In this document: piece after piece, positions 30,824-40,964 of the stretch
Layout of the letters: the number at the start of each line of letters is the position of its first letter
Position numbering within the stretch: position 1 is the stretch's first letter
Assembly (NCBI GenBank): GCA_023420415.1
Contig: JAEZWF010000018.1
Coordinates: 62,001 to 126,000, forward strand
Length of the DNA: 64,000 nt
Reading direction: 5' to 3'
From: Actinomycetes bacterium
GTDB lineage: Bacteria > Actinomycetota > Actinomycetes > Actinomycetales > Dermatophilaceae
Made by a program: the position numbers and the translations under genes
Notes under the pieces: generated by a model
Told to the model about the DNA's origin: nothing
Seen by the model: the letters and a program-made list of their open reading frames with translations, nothing else
Databases searched by the model: none

Positions 30824-30992
30824 GAACCGTCCTCGTCTCGTGAACTTCCTCCAGGTTCGACTCGGTCGGCCGCGAGTCAGGTGCGGCTGACCGGGACAGG
30901 TTGAGTCAAAACCGCTGGTCAGGCGGTGTCTCCACCCAGAGCACCCATCGTTACCGAGTTGTGACCTGGGTGGCTGGCCCTAGGCTGCGCGC

Positions 30993-32558
30993 GTGAACGC
31001 AGCGCGCCCCACCTACGACGACGTCGTCATCGGTGCCGGACACAACGGCCTGGTGGCCGCGGCATACCTCGCCCGGGCCGGGCGCCGGGTCCTCGTCCTG
31101 GAGGCCGCCGACCACGTCGGCGGCGCCGCCATCTCGGCGCAGGCATTCCCTGGAGTCGACGCCCGCCTGTCGCGGTACTCCTACCTCGTCTCCCTCCTGC
31201 CGAGGCAGGTCATCGCCGACCTGGACCTCGACGTGCGGCTCGTGCGCCGCCGCTACTCCTCCTTCACGCCGGTGCCGGGCGACCCCACACGCGGCCTCCT
31301 CGTCGACACCGGCAACGAGTCCGCGACCGCGTCCTCCTTCACGGGCCTCACCGGGGGACCGCGCGAGTATGCCGCGTGGCAGCGCTTCTACGGGCGCGTC
31401 CAGTCTGCGGCGGAGAAGGTCTTTCCCACGGTGCTCGAGCCGTTGCGCTCGGCCGAGTCGATGCGCGGGCTCGTCGGCGACGACGCCCTCTGGGACGACC
31501 TCGTGCGCCAGCCGCTCGGTGCGGTGCTGCGCCGCGAGTTCGCCGACGACACGGTGCGTGGCGTCGTGGCCACGGACGCGCTCATCGGCACCTTCGCCGA
31601 CCTCGACGAGGACTCGCTGCGCCAGAACGTCTGCTTCCTCTACCACCTCATCGGCGGGGGCACGGGGGACTGGGACGTGCCGATCGGCGGCATGGGTGCG
31701 GTGACCGACGGCCTCGCCCGTGCCGCGACTGCCGCAGGAGCCGAGATCCACACGGGCACAAGGGTTCTCACCGTCGCCCCCGACGGTCAGGTCGAGTGGG
31801 AGGGCGGCTCGGCCACGGCGGAGGTCGTGCACGCGGCCTGCGCCCCCGCGGTGCTCAACCAGCTGCTGGCTGCGGCGGGCGCCGACCCGGTCGACACCGA
31901 GGAGCAGCCCGAGGGCGCGCAGCTCAAGGTCAACATGCTGCTGTCCCGGCTGCCGCGGCTGCGCGACGAGTCGGTCGACCCGGTCGCCGCCTTCTCCGGC
32001 ACCTTCCACGTCAACGAGGGCTTCGACCAGCTGCAGCGAGCCCACGCCGAGGCCGCCGACGGACGGGTGCCGCAGGTGCCGCCGTGCGAGATCTACTGCC
32101 ACTCCCTCGCCGACCAGAGCATCCTCGGACCCGATCTCGTCGCGTCGGGCGCCCAGACCCTCACGTTGTTCGGCCTGCACCTGCCCGCCCGGCTCTTCAC
32201 CGGCACACCCGAGGAGCAGGCCCAGGTCAAGGACCTCGCCCTCGCCCGCACCCTCGAGTCGCTGAACTCCGTTCTGGCAGAACCGATCCAGGACGTCCTG
32301 CTGCGTGACGGCGACGGCGCCTACTGCCTCGAGGCACGCACCCCGGTCGAGCTCGAGGCCGACCTCGGCCTGCCCGGCGGCAACATCTTCCACCGGTCGC
32401 TGCAGTGGCCCTGGGCCGAGCGCGCGGACGAGGTCGGCACCTGGGGCGTCGAGACGCGGCACGAGAAGGTGCGGCTCGCGGGCGCCGGCGCGCGGCGCGG
32501 AGGCGGCGTCAGCGGCATACCCGGTCACAACGCGGCGGCGTCCGTGCTCGCCGGCTGA
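30993..32558 (+). CDS. FAD-dependent oxidoreductase, phytoene desaturase-like (CrtI family)
   Basis: The 521-residue protein starts with the dinucleotide-binding motif VIGAGHNGLVAAAYLARAGRRVLVLEA and continues as a CrtI/COG1233-type enzyme. The C-terminal FAD motif region (GAGARRGGGVSGIPGHNAA) is present. Relatives desaturate carotenoids or oxidise unknown amines, and no other carotenoid gene is nearby, so the substrate is open. The GTG start lies 6 bases after TAGGCT (leaderless). An octamer near the end uses the rare Ile codon ATA. Confidence 0.82.
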   Translation: MNAARPTYDDVVIGAGHNGLVAAAYLARAGRRVLVLEAADHVGGAAISAQAFPGVDARLSRYSYLVSLLPRQVIADLDLDVRLVRRRYSSFTPVPGDPTRGLLVDTGNESATASSFTGLTGGPREYAAWQRFYGRVQSAAEKVFPTVLEPLRSAESMRGLVGDDALWDDLVRQPLGAVLRREFADDTVRGVVATDALIGTFADLDEDSLRQNVCFLYHLIGGGTGDWDVPIGGMGAVTDGLARAATAAGAEIHTGTRVLTVAPDGQVEWEGGSATAEVVHAACAPAVLNQLLAAAGADPVDTEEQPEGAQLKVNMLLSRLPRLRDESVDPVAAFSGTFHVNEGFDQLQRAHAEAADGRVPQVPPCEIYCHSLADQSILGPDLVASGAQTLTLFGLHLPARLFTGTPEEQAQVKDLALARTLESLNSVLAEPIQDVLLRDGDGAYCLEARTPVELEADLGLPGGNIFHRSLQWPWAERADEVGTWGVETRHEKVRLAGAGARRGGGVSGIPGHNAAASVLAG

Positions 32559-32569
32559 CCCGCGCGCCA

Positions 32570-32585
32570 TTAACACCGGGGAAAC
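32570..32585 (+). promoter_or_regulatory. Possible GlnR half-box upstream of glnA2
   Basis: TTAAC-N6-GAAAC at 32,570-32,585 matches the actinobacterial GlnR a/b site pattern gTnAc-n6-GaAAc except for the first base. It lies 22 bases before the glnA2 ATG. A full four-part site is not seen. Confidence 0.3.
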
Positions 32586-32607
32586 ACGACTGGGGCAGGA
32601 TCGACAC

Positions 32608-33945
32608 ATGGATCGTCAGCAAGAGTTCGTCCTGCGCACCATCGAGGAGCGCGACATCCGGTTCGTGCGGCTGTGGTTCACCGACGTGCTCGGCACCCTC
32701 AAGTCCGTGGCGGTGGCGCCGGCCGAGCTCGAGGGCGCCTTTGCCGAGGGCATCGGTTTCGACGGTTCGGCGATCGAGGGGTTCGCCCGCGTCTACGAGG
32801 CCGACATGCTGGCCAAGCCCGACCCGTCGACGTTCCAGGTGCTGCCGTGGCGCGGCGACAACCCCGGCACCGCCCGCATGTTTTGCGACATCACCCTGCC
32901 CGACGGGTCGCCGAGCTTCGCCGACCCGCGGCACGTGCTCCAGCGCGCGCTCGGCAAGGCCTCCGACCTGGGGTTCACCTTCTACACCCACCCCGAGATC
33001 GAGTTCTACCTCCTCAAGCAGGGCTTCGCGCCGGGCGACAGCCCCACCCCGGTGGACCAGGCCGGCTACTTCGACCACGTGCCGCACGGCACCGGCCACG
33101 ACTTCCGGCGGGCCGCGATCACGATGCTCGAGTCGATGGGCATCTCGGTCGAGTTCAGCCACCACGAGGGCGGCCCGGGGCAGAACGAGATCGACCTGCG
33201 CTACGCCGACGCGCTCTCGACCGCCGACAACATCATGACCTTCCGCACGGTCATCAAGGAAGTCGCGCTCGAGCAGGGCATCTTCGCCTCGTTCATGCCG
33301 AAACCCTTTGCGCAGCACCCCGGTTCGGGCATGCACACCCACCTGTCGCTCTTCGACGGCGACAGCAACGCCTTCCACGAGCCCGGGGCGCCGTACCAGC
33401 TGTCCAAGGTGGGGCGGCAGTTCATCGCCGGCCTGCTGCGCCACGGCGCCGAGATCACCGCCGTGACCAACCAGTGGGTCAACTCCTACAAGCGGCTGTG
33501 GGGTGGCGGGGAGGCGCCGGCCTACCTCACCTGGGGGCACAACAACCGGTCGGCGATGGTCCGGGTGCCGATGTACAAGCCGCTCAAGGGGCAGAGCAGC
33601 CGGGTCGAGGTCCGCACCGTCGACGCCGCCTGCAACCCCTACCTCGCGTTCGCGCTCATCCTCGCCGCCGGGCTCAAGGGCATCGAGGAGGACTACGAGC
33701 TGCCACCGGAGACCGAGGACGACGTGTGGGGCCTCACCTCGGCCGAGCGGCAGGCGATGGGCATCGAGCCGCTGCCGAGCTCGCTGCACGAGGCGATCCG
33801 GGTCATGGAGCGCAGCGACCTCGTCGCCGAGACCCTCGGCGAGCACGTCTTCGACTTCTTCCTGCGCAACAAGCGTGCCGAGTGGGACGACTACCGCGGC
33901 GAAATCACCCGGTTCGAGCTGGAGCGCTACCTCCCCGGCCTGTAG
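32608..33945 (+). CDS. glnA2: Glutamine synthetase, GlnA2-type
   Basis: The 445-residue type I enzyme keeps the GS core: GFDGSAIEGFARVYEADM, the metal Glu in THPEIEFYL, NEIDLRYADAL, the HPGSGMHTHLSL ATP/ammonia region and NNRSAMVRVP. It makes glutamine from glutamate, ammonia and ATP, though actinobacterial GlnA2 relatives can also act on polyamines. The NLYDLP-like adenylylation loop is replaced by ELPPETEDDVWGL, as in GlnA2, so GlnE may not modify it. It lies 35 bases upstream of glnE, the same pairing as in mycobacteria. Confidence 0.9.
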   Translation: MDRQQEFVLRTIEERDIRFVRLWFTDVLGTLKSVAVAPAELEGAFAEGIGFDGSAIEGFARVYEADMLAKPDPSTFQVLPWRGDNPGTARMFCDITLPDGSPSFADPRHVLQRALGKASDLGFTFYTHPEIEFYLLKQGFAPGDSPTPVDQAGYFDHVPHGTGHDFRRAAITMLESMGISVEFSHHEGGPGQNEIDLRYADALSTADNIMTFRTVIKEVALEQGIFASFMPKPFAQHPGSGMHTHLSLFDGDSNAFHEPGAPYQLSKVGRQFIAGLLRHGAEITAVTNQWVNSYKRLWGGGEAPAYLTWGHNNRSAMVRVPMYKPLKGQSSRVEVRTVDAACNPYLAFALILAAGLKGIEEDYELPPETEDDVWGLTSAERQAMGIEPLPSSLHEAIRVMERSDLVAETLGEHVFDFFLRNKRAEWDDYRGEITRFELERYLPGL

Positions 33946-33980
33946 CGGCTGGTGCCACACTCGCTGCGTAGGGTTGGGCC

Positions 33981-36900
33981 GTGAGCTCAGCCCGACCCGC
34001 GTCACCGCATGCCACCTTGGCGCGACTCGGGTTCGCCGACCCGCCGCGGGCCGCCCAGCTGCTCGCTGACCGGGCACTGGCCGGACTGGTCGACCCGCTC
34101 GACGACGTCTTCAGCGACGGCCTGCCGGACGCCCTCGGGGCCGTGGCCGACCCTGACCTGGCACTGCTGTCCCTGGTGCGGCTCATGGAGTCGCTGCGCG
34201 CGACCGAACCCAGCCGTCGCGACCTCGAGCAGGGCAGTGGCACGCAGGTACGCGGGCTCCTCGCCGCCCTGCGGCACCCCGGCGCCGAACGCGACCGCCT
34301 GCTCGCCGTCCTCGGCTCCTCGACCGCGCTCGCCGACCACCTCGTCGCCCACCCCGAGCACTGGCGCAGCGTCACCGAGGCCCGGCCCCTCACCGTCGCC
34401 GAACGTGTCGTCGAGCTGACCGACGCGGTGCGCGACCCCCGCGACCCCGGCGAGCACACGGCATACGACGCCCTGCGCATCGGCTATCGACGCCAGCTGC
34501 TCGGCATCGCCGCCATCGACCTCACCGGCGGTGACCCGGTCGAGACGCTGCCCGACACGGCGGCCGCGCTGGCCGACCTCGCCGAGGCGGCGCTCGAGGC
34601 CGCCCTCGTCATCGCCCGCGACGAGGTGGGTGGACAGGCCGACCTGTGCGACTTCGCGGTGATCGGCATGGGCAAGACCGGAGGACGGGAGCTCAACTAC
34701 GTCAGCGACGTCGACGTCATCTTCGTGGCCGAGCCCCGCGAGGGGGTCGACGAGGCCGAGGCGGTCGCCGCCGGGTCGGCCCTCGCGACCCACCTGATGC
34801 GGGCCTGCTCCACCTCGACCGGACAGGGCACGCTGTGGCCGGTCGACGCGGCGCTGCGCCCCGAGGGCAAGAACGGACCGCTCGTGCGCACGGTGGAGTC
34901 GCACCGCGCCTACTACGAGCGGTGGGCCAAGACGTGGGAGTTCCAGGCGCTGCTCAAGGCCCGGCCCGTCGCGGGTGACCGTGGGCTGGGGCAGCGATAC
35001 CTCGACGCCGTGCAGCCCCTGGTGTGGCAGGCGGCCTCGCGCGACAACTTCGTCGAGGACGTCCAGGCGATGCGGCGGCGCGTCGAGCAGCACGTGCCCC
35101 CGGCCGAAGCCGACCGTCAGCTCAAGCTCGGCCCGGGCGGGCTGCGCGACGTGGAGTTCAGCGTGCAGCTGCTCCAGCTCGTCCACGGACGCGCCGACGA
35201 GTCGCTGCGGTCCGGGACCACGCTGGAGGCGCTCGACGCGCTCGCCCGCGGGGGCTACGTCGGGCGTGAGGACGCCGCCACGCTCGACGCGAGCTACCGG
35301 CTGCTGCGCACCCTCGAGCACCGCATCCAGCTCTTCCGGCTGCGTCGCACCCACCTGATGCCCACCGGTGAGTCCGACCTGCGCCGCCTCGGTCGCGCGC
35401 TCGGTCACCGGTCCGACGCCGCCAAGGCCGTGACCAGCCAGTGGCAGCAACAGGCCCGCGAGGTGAGGCGCATCCACGAACGCCTCTTCTACCGGCCCCT
35501 GCTCGCGGCTGTGGCCCGGCTGAGCTCGTCGGAAGCGCGCCTCGCGCCCGATGCGGCGCGAGATCGGTTGGCAGCACTGGGTTTTCGCGACCCTGCGGGA
35601 GCGATCAAGCACCTCGAGGCGCTGACGACGGGAGTCAGCCGGCGCGCCGCGATCCAGCGCACCCTGCTGCCGGTGATGCTCGGCTGGTTCGCCGACGAGG
35701 CCGACCCCGACGGGGGCTTGCTCGCCTTCCGCAAGGTGAGCGAGGAGCTCGGCTCCACCCACTGGTACCTGCGGCTGCTGCGGGACGAGGGGTCGGCCGC
35801 GGAGCGGCTCGCGCACGTGCTCGCGAGGAGCCGGTATGCCGCGGACCTCCTCGTGGGTGCGCCCGAGTCGGTCGCGATGCTGGGGGAGTCCGGCGGACTG
35901 GTGCCGACCCGGCGCGACGACCTGCACCGGCGGATGACCGCAGCGGCCAAGCGGCAGGACGACCCGGAGAAGGCGGTGCGCAGCGCGCGGGCGATCCGGC
36001 GGCAGGAGCTGTTCCGCATCGCGGTGGCCGACCTCGGTGGCGACCTCGACCTCGAGGGCGTGGGCACAGCCCTGTCCGAGCTGTCCGAGGCACTCGTCGA
36101 GACGGCGCTGGGCGTCGCCATCAGGGCCGTCGAGACGACGCTCGGGCGGCCCCTGGCCACCCGGATGCTCGTCGTCGGCATGGGACGGCTCGGCGGGGGA
36201 GAGTCCGGCTACGGGTCGGACGCCGACGTCCTCTTCGTCCACGACCCCGTGCCCGGCGGAGCGGACGGCCAGGCCCAGGACGACGCCACGGCCGTGGTCG
36301 TCCAGCTCGGGCGGCTCCTGGCCGCAGCCGGCCCCGACCCCAAGCTCGGGCTCGACGCCGACCTGCGACCGGAGGGCAAGAACGGCCCATTGGTACGCAG
36401 CCTCGCCAGCTACCGCAGCTACTACGAACGCTGGTCGCTCACCTGGGAGTCACAGGCCCTGTTGCGGGCGCGCCCCATCGCGGGTGACGCCGACCTGGCC
36501 GCCGCGTTCACCGAGCTGATCGACCCGCTGCGCTGGCCCGACGACGGCCTGGACCAGCGCCAGGTCCGCGAGATCCGCACCCTCAAGGCCCGGATGGAGG
36601 CCGAGCGGCTGCCCCGCGGCGCCGACCCCAAGAGCCACTTCAAGCTCGGTCGTGGCGGCCTGTCGGACGTCGAGTGGACGGTGCAGCTGATCCAGATGCA
36701 GCACGCCCACGCCGACCCGTCGCTGCGCACCACGAGCACCCTCGGCGCGCTGGCGGCCGCCGAGGCCGCAGGTCACCTGAGCCGGCCCGACGCCGCGGCC
36801 CTGCGGGAGTCCTGGAGCCTCGCGTCGCGGCTGCGCAACGCGGCGGTGCTCTACCGCGGGCGACCCGTGGACAGCGTCCCGTCGGACCTGCGGATGGCCG

Positions 36901-37022
36901 ACGGCGTGAGCCGGATCCTCGGTGGGGAGCCCGGCTCGGGCGCCGATCTGGCCGAGCACTACCGCCGGGTCGCGAGGCACGCGCGCACGGTCACCGAGTT
37001 CAACTTTTACGGCAGGGCCTAG
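33981..37022 (+). CDS. glnE: Bifunctional glutamine synthetase adenylyltransferase/deadenylylase
   Basis: The 1,013-residue protein holds two nucleotidyltransferase halves with matching G-G-x-x-x-x-x-S-D-x-D motifs: GMGKTGGRELNYVSDVDV near residue 228 and GMGRLGGGESGYGSDADV near 731. Each half is followed by a LRPEGKNGPLVR and YYERW segment. The N-terminal half removes and the C-terminal half adds AMP to GlnA. Length and domain order are standard. GTG 33,981 lies 6 bases after TAGGGT, so a second leaderless promoter is possible inside the operon. Confidence 0.95.
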   Translation: MSSARPASPHATLARLGFADPPRAAQLLADRALAGLVDPLDDVFSDGLPDALGAVADPDLALLSLVRLMESLRATEPSRRDLEQGSGTQVRGLLAALRHPGAERDRLLAVLGSSTALADHLVAHPEHWRSVTEARPLTVAERVVELTDAVRDPRDPGEHTAYDALRIGYRRQLLGIAAIDLTGGDPVETLPDTAAALADLAEAALEAALVIARDEVGGQADLCDFAVIGMGKTGGRELNYVSDVDVIFVAEPREGVDEAEAVAAGSALATHLMRACSTSTGQGTLWPVDAALRPEGKNGPLVRTVESHRAYYERWAKTWEFQALLKARPVAGDRGLGQRYLDAVQPLVWQAASRDNFVEDVQAMRRRVEQHVPPAEADRQLKLGPGGLRDVEFSVQLLQLVHGRADESLRSGTTLEALDALARGGYVGREDAATLDASYRLLRTLEHRIQLFRLRRTHLMPTGESDLRRLGRALGHRSDAAKAVTSQWQQQAREVRRIHERLFYRPLLAAVARLSSSEARLAPDAARDRLAALGFRDPAGAIKHLEALTTGVSRRAAIQRTLLPVMLGWFADEADPDGGLLAFRKVSEELGSTHWYLRLLRDEGSAAERLAHVLARSRYAADLLVGAPESVAMLGESGGLVPTRRDDLHRRMTAAAKRQDDPEKAVRSARAIRRQELFRIAVADLGGDLDLEGVGTALSELSEALVETALGVAIRAVETTLGRPLATRMLVVGMGRLGGGESGYGSDADVLFVHDPVPGGADGQAQDDATAVVVQLGRLLAAAGPDPKLGLDADLRPEGKNGPLVRSLASYRSYYERWSLTWESQALLRARPIAGDADLAAAFTELIDPLRWPDDGLDQRQVREIRTLKARMEAERLPRGADPKSHFKLGRGGLSDVEWTVQLIQMQHAHADPSLRTTSTLGALAAAEAAGHLSRPDAAALRESWSLASRLRNAAVLYRGRPVDSVPSDLRMADGVSRILGGEPGSGADLAEHYRRVARHARTVTEFNFYGRA

Positions 37023-37039
37023 CGGGGTAGCGTCCCCCC

Positions 37040-38431
37040 ATGGCCAGCAGGGACAGTAACTCTGTGCCCTCGTACGCCGAGGTGCTGCGGACACCGGCAT
37101 ACCTGCAGGTCTTCCTGGCGGCGACGTTCTCCACCTGGGGTGACTACATCGCCCGGGTCGCGGCGGCCGCGATCGTCTTCAGCTGGACGGGGTCCGCGGT
37201 CGCGACGGCGGCGACCTTCGCCGTGTCGCTGATCCCGACCATCCTCGGACGCGGTCTCCTCGGTCCCCTGTGCGACCGGTTTCCCGCCAAGGCCACCATG
37301 GTCGTCACGCACTTCGTCCGGGCCGTCATCGTCGGCCTGCTGATCCTGACCGTGGCCACCACCAGGTCTGTGGCGCTGGTGCTGGTGCTGGTCTTCCTGC
37401 TCGAGTTCGTCGGCGGACCAGCCATCACCGCGTCGCAGATGATCCTCACCGAGGTCTTTGCCCACGACCGACGGCTCTACGCCAAGGGGCTCGGGCTGGG
37501 CATCCTCGCCGGGCAGATCAACCAGGCCATCGGGCTGGCGGTGGGTGGCGTGATCGTGAGCTCGCTCGGCCACCTGCCGACCCTCGCGCTCGATGCCGCC
37601 GCGTTCGTCATCGGTGCCCTGCTGCTGATGACGGTGCGGCTGCGCCCCGTACCACCCGTCGCCAGCTCGAACTTCTTCCGCGACCTGGCCGGTGGGTGGC
37701 GTCAGATCCAGGGCGACCGGGTCCTCACCCGACTGCTCCTGCTGTCGCTGACGGCCACGTTGGCCATCTCGGCGCCCGAGGCCGTCGCGCTGCCCTACGC
37801 CGACGCCGCCACCCACAACGAGTCGTCGAGCTGGGGCGGACTGCTGATGGCCGCGCCCATCCTCGGCACGGTCCTCGGTCTCGTCCTCATCGGCCGGCTC
37901 CCGGCCGAGCGGCAGTCGGCCAACATCATGCGTCTGGCATTGCTGATGCCCCTGCCGCTGCTGGTGACGATCTTCCAGCCGCCGCTGTGGGTCGTGTGGC
38001 TCGCGTGGTTCGCGTGCGGTGCGTTGCAGGCCTTCATGCTGCCGTTGCAGGCGGCGTTCACGCTGCTCGTGCCCACGGCCCTGCGCGGGCGCGTCTTCGG
38101 GCTCGCCGGCGCGGTGTCGGTCGGGGTGAGTGGCGTCAGCTTCCTGCTGGCCGGCTGGATCTCCGAGCACACCTCACCGGCCGCTTCGGTCGGCATCTGC
38201 GCCGTGGTCACCCTCGGCATCCTCATCCTCCTGGCGGCCCGCTGGCCCAAGGACGAGGTGGCCGGCAGCATCGAGGCCACCTTCGCCGAACCCGAGATCC
38301 GCAGCGAGACCGAGAACCAGACCCAGACCCAGGCGCAGACCCAGCCCGGGACGGAGCCAAATCCGCAGCCGCAGCCGCAGACCCGGGCCTCCGTGCCGCC
38401 GGTCAACCGGGAGCGCACTTCCGGAGGCTGA
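37040..38431 (+). CDS. MFS transporter
   Basis: The 463-residue protein has about twelve transmembrane helices. It shows the MFS loop motif after helix 2 (GRGLLGPLCDRFPAKA) and an internal repeat in the second half. The cytoplasmic C-terminal ~45 residues are Gln/Thr/Pro-rich (NQTQTQAQTQ), encoded by a short CAGACC repeat. It resembles the MFS_3/EntS group of exporters. Substrate is unknown. TAGCGT lies 6 bases before the ATG (leaderless). It sits alone between glnE and hisD. Confidence 0.82.
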   Translation: MASRDSNSVPSYAEVLRTPAYLQVFLAATFSTWGDYIARVAAAAIVFSWTGSAVATAATFAVSLIPTILGRGLLGPLCDRFPAKATMVVTHFVRAVIVGLLILTVATTRSVALVLVLVFLLEFVGGPAITASQMILTEVFAHDRRLYAKGLGLGILAGQINQAIGLAVGGVIVSSLGHLPTLALDAAAFVIGALLLMTVRLRPVPPVASSNFFRDLAGGWRQIQGDRVLTRLLLLSLTATLAISAPEAVALPYADAATHNESSSWGGLLMAAPILGTVLGLVLIGRLPAERQSANIMRLALLMPLPLLVTIFQPPLWVVWLAWFACGALQAFMLPLQAAFTLLVPTALRGRVFGLAGAVSVGVSGVSFLLAGWISEHTSPAASVGICAVVTLGILILLAARWPKDEVAGSIEATFAEPEIRSETENQTQTQAQTQPGTEPNPQPQPQTRASVPPVNRERTSGG

Positions 38432-38475
38432 GACCGGCGTCGGCCGCTGCGGCGGGCGACCTAGAATCGGGCACC

Positions 38476-39825
38476 ATGATGTCCACGATCGACCTGCGGG
38501 GACGCCGGCCCGGCGCCCGCGAGCTGCGCCAGCTCCTGCCGCGTGCGGAGTTCGACGTTGCGGCGGCTGTCGAGACCGTCCGCCCGATCTGTGCCGACGT
38601 CCAGCATCGCGGCGCCCCCGCCCTCTACGACCTGGGGGAGCGTCTCGACGGCGTCCGCCCCCCGACGCTGCGCGTGCCCACCGCCCTACTTCAGGCTGCG
38701 CTCGACCAGCTCGACCCGCAGGTACGAGCCGCCCTGGACGAGGCGATCGCGCGCGCCCGCCTCGTCCACGAGCGCCAGCTCCCCAACAGCGAGTCGGTGC
38801 CCGTCACCGAGGGCGGGCACGTCACCAACAGCTGGGTCCCGGTCGACCGCGTCGGCCTCTACGTGCCCGGTGGTCGCGCGGTCTACCCCTCCAGCGTCGT
38901 CATGAACGTCGTCCCCGCGCAGGTCGCCGGTGTCGGCTCGCTCGCGGTCGCCAGCCCGCCGCAGCGGGAGAACACCGGTGAGTTCGCCGGATACCCGCAC
39001 CCCACCGTGCTCGCCGCGTGCGCCCTCCTCGGGGTGGACGAGGTGTATGCCGTGGGCGGCGCCCAGGCGGTCGCGGCCTTCGCGTACGGGTTCGCCGACG
39101 AGACCGACGTGGTCGACGGGTCGCCGGTCGAGTGCGCCCCCGTCAGCCTCGTCACCGGTCCCGGCAACATCTACGTCGCCGCCGCCAAGCGCCACCTCAA
39201 GGGGCTCATCGGCATCGACGCCGAAGCCGGGCCCACCGAGATCATGGTCCTGGCCGACGACACCGCCGACCCGGTCCACGTCGCTGCCGACCTCATCTCC
39301 CAGGCCGAGCACGACCCGCAGGCTGCCTCGGTGCTCGTCACCGCCAGCACCGCGCTGGCCGACGCCGTCGCCGCCGAGCTGGCGCGTCGCGTCGCCGCCA
39401 CCAAGCACTCCGAGCGAGTGACGCAGGCCCTGTCCGGTCGCCAGTCCGGCGTCGTCCTCGTTGACGACCTCGACGCCGGCTTCGACGTCGTCAACGCCTA
39501 CGGCGCCGAGCACCTCGAGCTCCAGGTCGACAACGCGGCGCCGCTCGCGTCGCAGCGGGTCCGCAACGCCGGAGCCGTCTTCGTGGGCGCGTACGCACCG
39601 GTGAGCCTCGGGGACTACCTCGCCGGGTCCAACCACGTCCTGCCGACCGGCGGGTGTGCGTGCCACAGCAGTGGTCTGTCGGTGCACTCGTTCCTGCGGT
39701 CGATGCAGGTCATCGACTACGGCCCCGCCGCGCTGCGCGAGGTCGCCGACCAGGTCGTCGCGCTCGCCCAGGCCGAGGACCTGCCCGCCCACGGCGAAGC
39801 GGTCCGCGCCCGCTTCGACGCCTGA
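38476..39825 (+). CDS. hisD: Histidinol dehydrogenase
   Basis: The 449-residue enzyme oxidises histidinol to histidine in two NAD-dependent steps. Signature regions are visible: YVPGGRAVYPSSVVMNVVPA, GPGNIYVAAAKRHL, GIDAEAGPTEI with zinc and catalytic residues nearby, SQAEHDPQA and LPTGGCACHSSGLSVHSF. It is first in the his operon. A TAGAAT hexamer ends 8 bases before the ATG, consistent with a leaderless or near-leaderless transcript. The hisC ATG follows 2 bases after its stop. Confidence 0.96.
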   Translation: MMSTIDLRGRRPGARELRQLLPRAEFDVAAAVETVRPICADVQHRGAPALYDLGERLDGVRPPTLRVPTALLQAALDQLDPQVRAALDEAIARARLVHERQLPNSESVPVTEGGHVTNSWVPVDRVGLYVPGGRAVYPSSVVMNVVPAQVAGVGSLAVASPPQRENTGEFAGYPHPTVLAACALLGVDEVYAVGGAQAVAAFAYGFADETDVVDGSPVECAPVSLVTGPGNIYVAAAKRHLKGLIGIDAEAGPTEIMVLADDTADPVHVAADLISQAEHDPQAASVLVTASTALADAVAAELARRVAATKHSERVTQALSGRQSGVVLVDDLDAGFDVVNAYGAEHLELQVDNAAPLASQRVRNAGAVFVGAYAPVSLGDYLAGSNHVLPTGGCACHSSGLSVHSFLRSMQVIDYGPAALREVADQVVALAQAEDLPAHGEAVRARFDA

Positions 39826-39827
39826 CG

Positions 39828-40964
39828 ATGGATGTCGCCTTGACCGAACCGGCCGACCTCCAGTCGCTGCTGCGCGCCGACCTGCGGGGCGGCACGCCCT
39901 ACGGCGCACCCCAGCTCGACGTGCCCGTCCGGCTCAACACCAACGAGAACTCCTACGACGTACCCACAGAGGTCGTCGAGGAGATCGGGCGCGCGGTGAC
40001 CGCCGCTGCTCCCCACCTCAACCGCTACCCCGACCGGGAGTTCACCGACCTGCGCACTGCCCTCGCGGCATACCTCGCCACCACCTCGGGTGTCGACGTG
40101 ACGCCCGGACAGGTCTGGGCCGGCAACGGGTCCAACGAGGTGCTCCAGCACCTCGTCCTCGCCTTCGGCGGACCGGACCGCACCGCGCTCGGGTTCACGC
40201 CGGCCTACTCGATGCACCCCATCATCAGCCGCTCCGTGGGCACCACGTGGGTCGACGGGCTGCGCGGGCAGGGCGGGCAGGCGTTCGACCTCACCGTCGA
40301 CAGTGCCGTCGCCCAGGTGCACGAGCACGAGCCGAACCTCGTCTTCCTCTGCTCACCGAACAACCCCACCGGCACCGCGCTCGACCTCGACGTCGTGGAG
40401 GCGGTGTATGCCGCGGCCCCCCGGGCCGTGGTCGTGGTGGACGAGGCGTATGCCGAGTTCGCCCGACCGGGGACCCCGAGCGCGCTGACCCTGCTCGAGG
40501 GGCGGCCGCGGCTCGTCGTCACCCGCACCATGAGCAAGGCGTTCGCTTTCGCCGGTGGACGCCTCGGTTACCTCGCGGCCGACGCCGAGCTGGCCGACGC
40601 GCTGCGGCTCGTGCGCCTGCCCTACCACCTGTCGGCGCCCACGCAGGCGATCGCGCTCGCGGCACTGCGCCATGCCGACCTCATGCTCGCGACCGTCGAG
40701 GCGATCAAGACCCAGCGCGACCGCATGGTCACCGAGCTGGCGGCGATGGCTCTCGACCCGGTGCCGAGCGACGCCAACTTCGTCCTGTTCGGCGGCCTCG
40801 CCGACGCGGGCGCGACGTGGCGGGCGCTGCTCGAGCGGGGTGTGCTGGTGAGGGACGTCGGCATTCCCCACTATCTTCGTGTCACGGCCGGGACCCCGGC
40901 CGAGACGGATGCGTTCCTCGGTGCCATGGCCGAGGTCGTGGGCAAGGACAGGAGCGAGCGGTGA
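39828..40964 (+). CDS. hisC: Histidinol-phosphate aminotransferase
   Basis: The 378-residue PLP enzyme shows RLNTNENSYDVP at the substrate side, NGSNEVLQHLV, the CSPNNPTGT Asn/Pro motif, VVVDEAYAEF and the PLP-lysine motif TMSKAFAFAGGRLGY. It converts imidazole-acetol phosphate to histidinol phosphate. It lies 2 bases after hisD, and its TGA overlaps the GTG of hisB (GTGA). Confidence 0.95.
   Translation: MDVALTEPADLQSLLRADLRGGTPYGAPQLDVPVRLNTNENSYDVPTEVVEEIGRAVTAAAPHLNRYPDREFTDLRTALAAYLATTSGVDVTPGQVWAGNGSNEVLQHLVLAFGGPDRTALGFTPAYSMHPIISRSVGTTWVDGLRGQGGQAFDLTVDSAVAQVHEHEPNLVFLCSPNNPTGTALDLDVVEAVYAAAPRAVVVVDEAYAEFARPGTPSALTLLEGRPRLVVTRTMSKAFAFAGGRLGYLAADAELADALRLVRLPYHLSAPTQAIALAALRHADLMLATVEAIKTQRDRMVTELAAMALDPVPSDANFVLFGGLADAGATWRALLERGVLVRDVGIPHYLRVTAGTPAETDAFLGAMAEVVGKDRSER

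Noticed and set aside
28394..30904. An 836-codon open frame on the plus strand opposite the second M6 protease
   Set aside because: It is the Val/Leu/Arg-rich antisense shadow of a high-GC gene. The minus-strand protein has a signal peptide, HEYAH motif and full family structure.
38320..38400. Tandem repeat at the end of the MFS gene as a mobile or regulatory repeat
   Set aside because: It is a short CAGACC-type coding repeat for a Gln/Thr/Pro tail, and nothing else supports a separate element.
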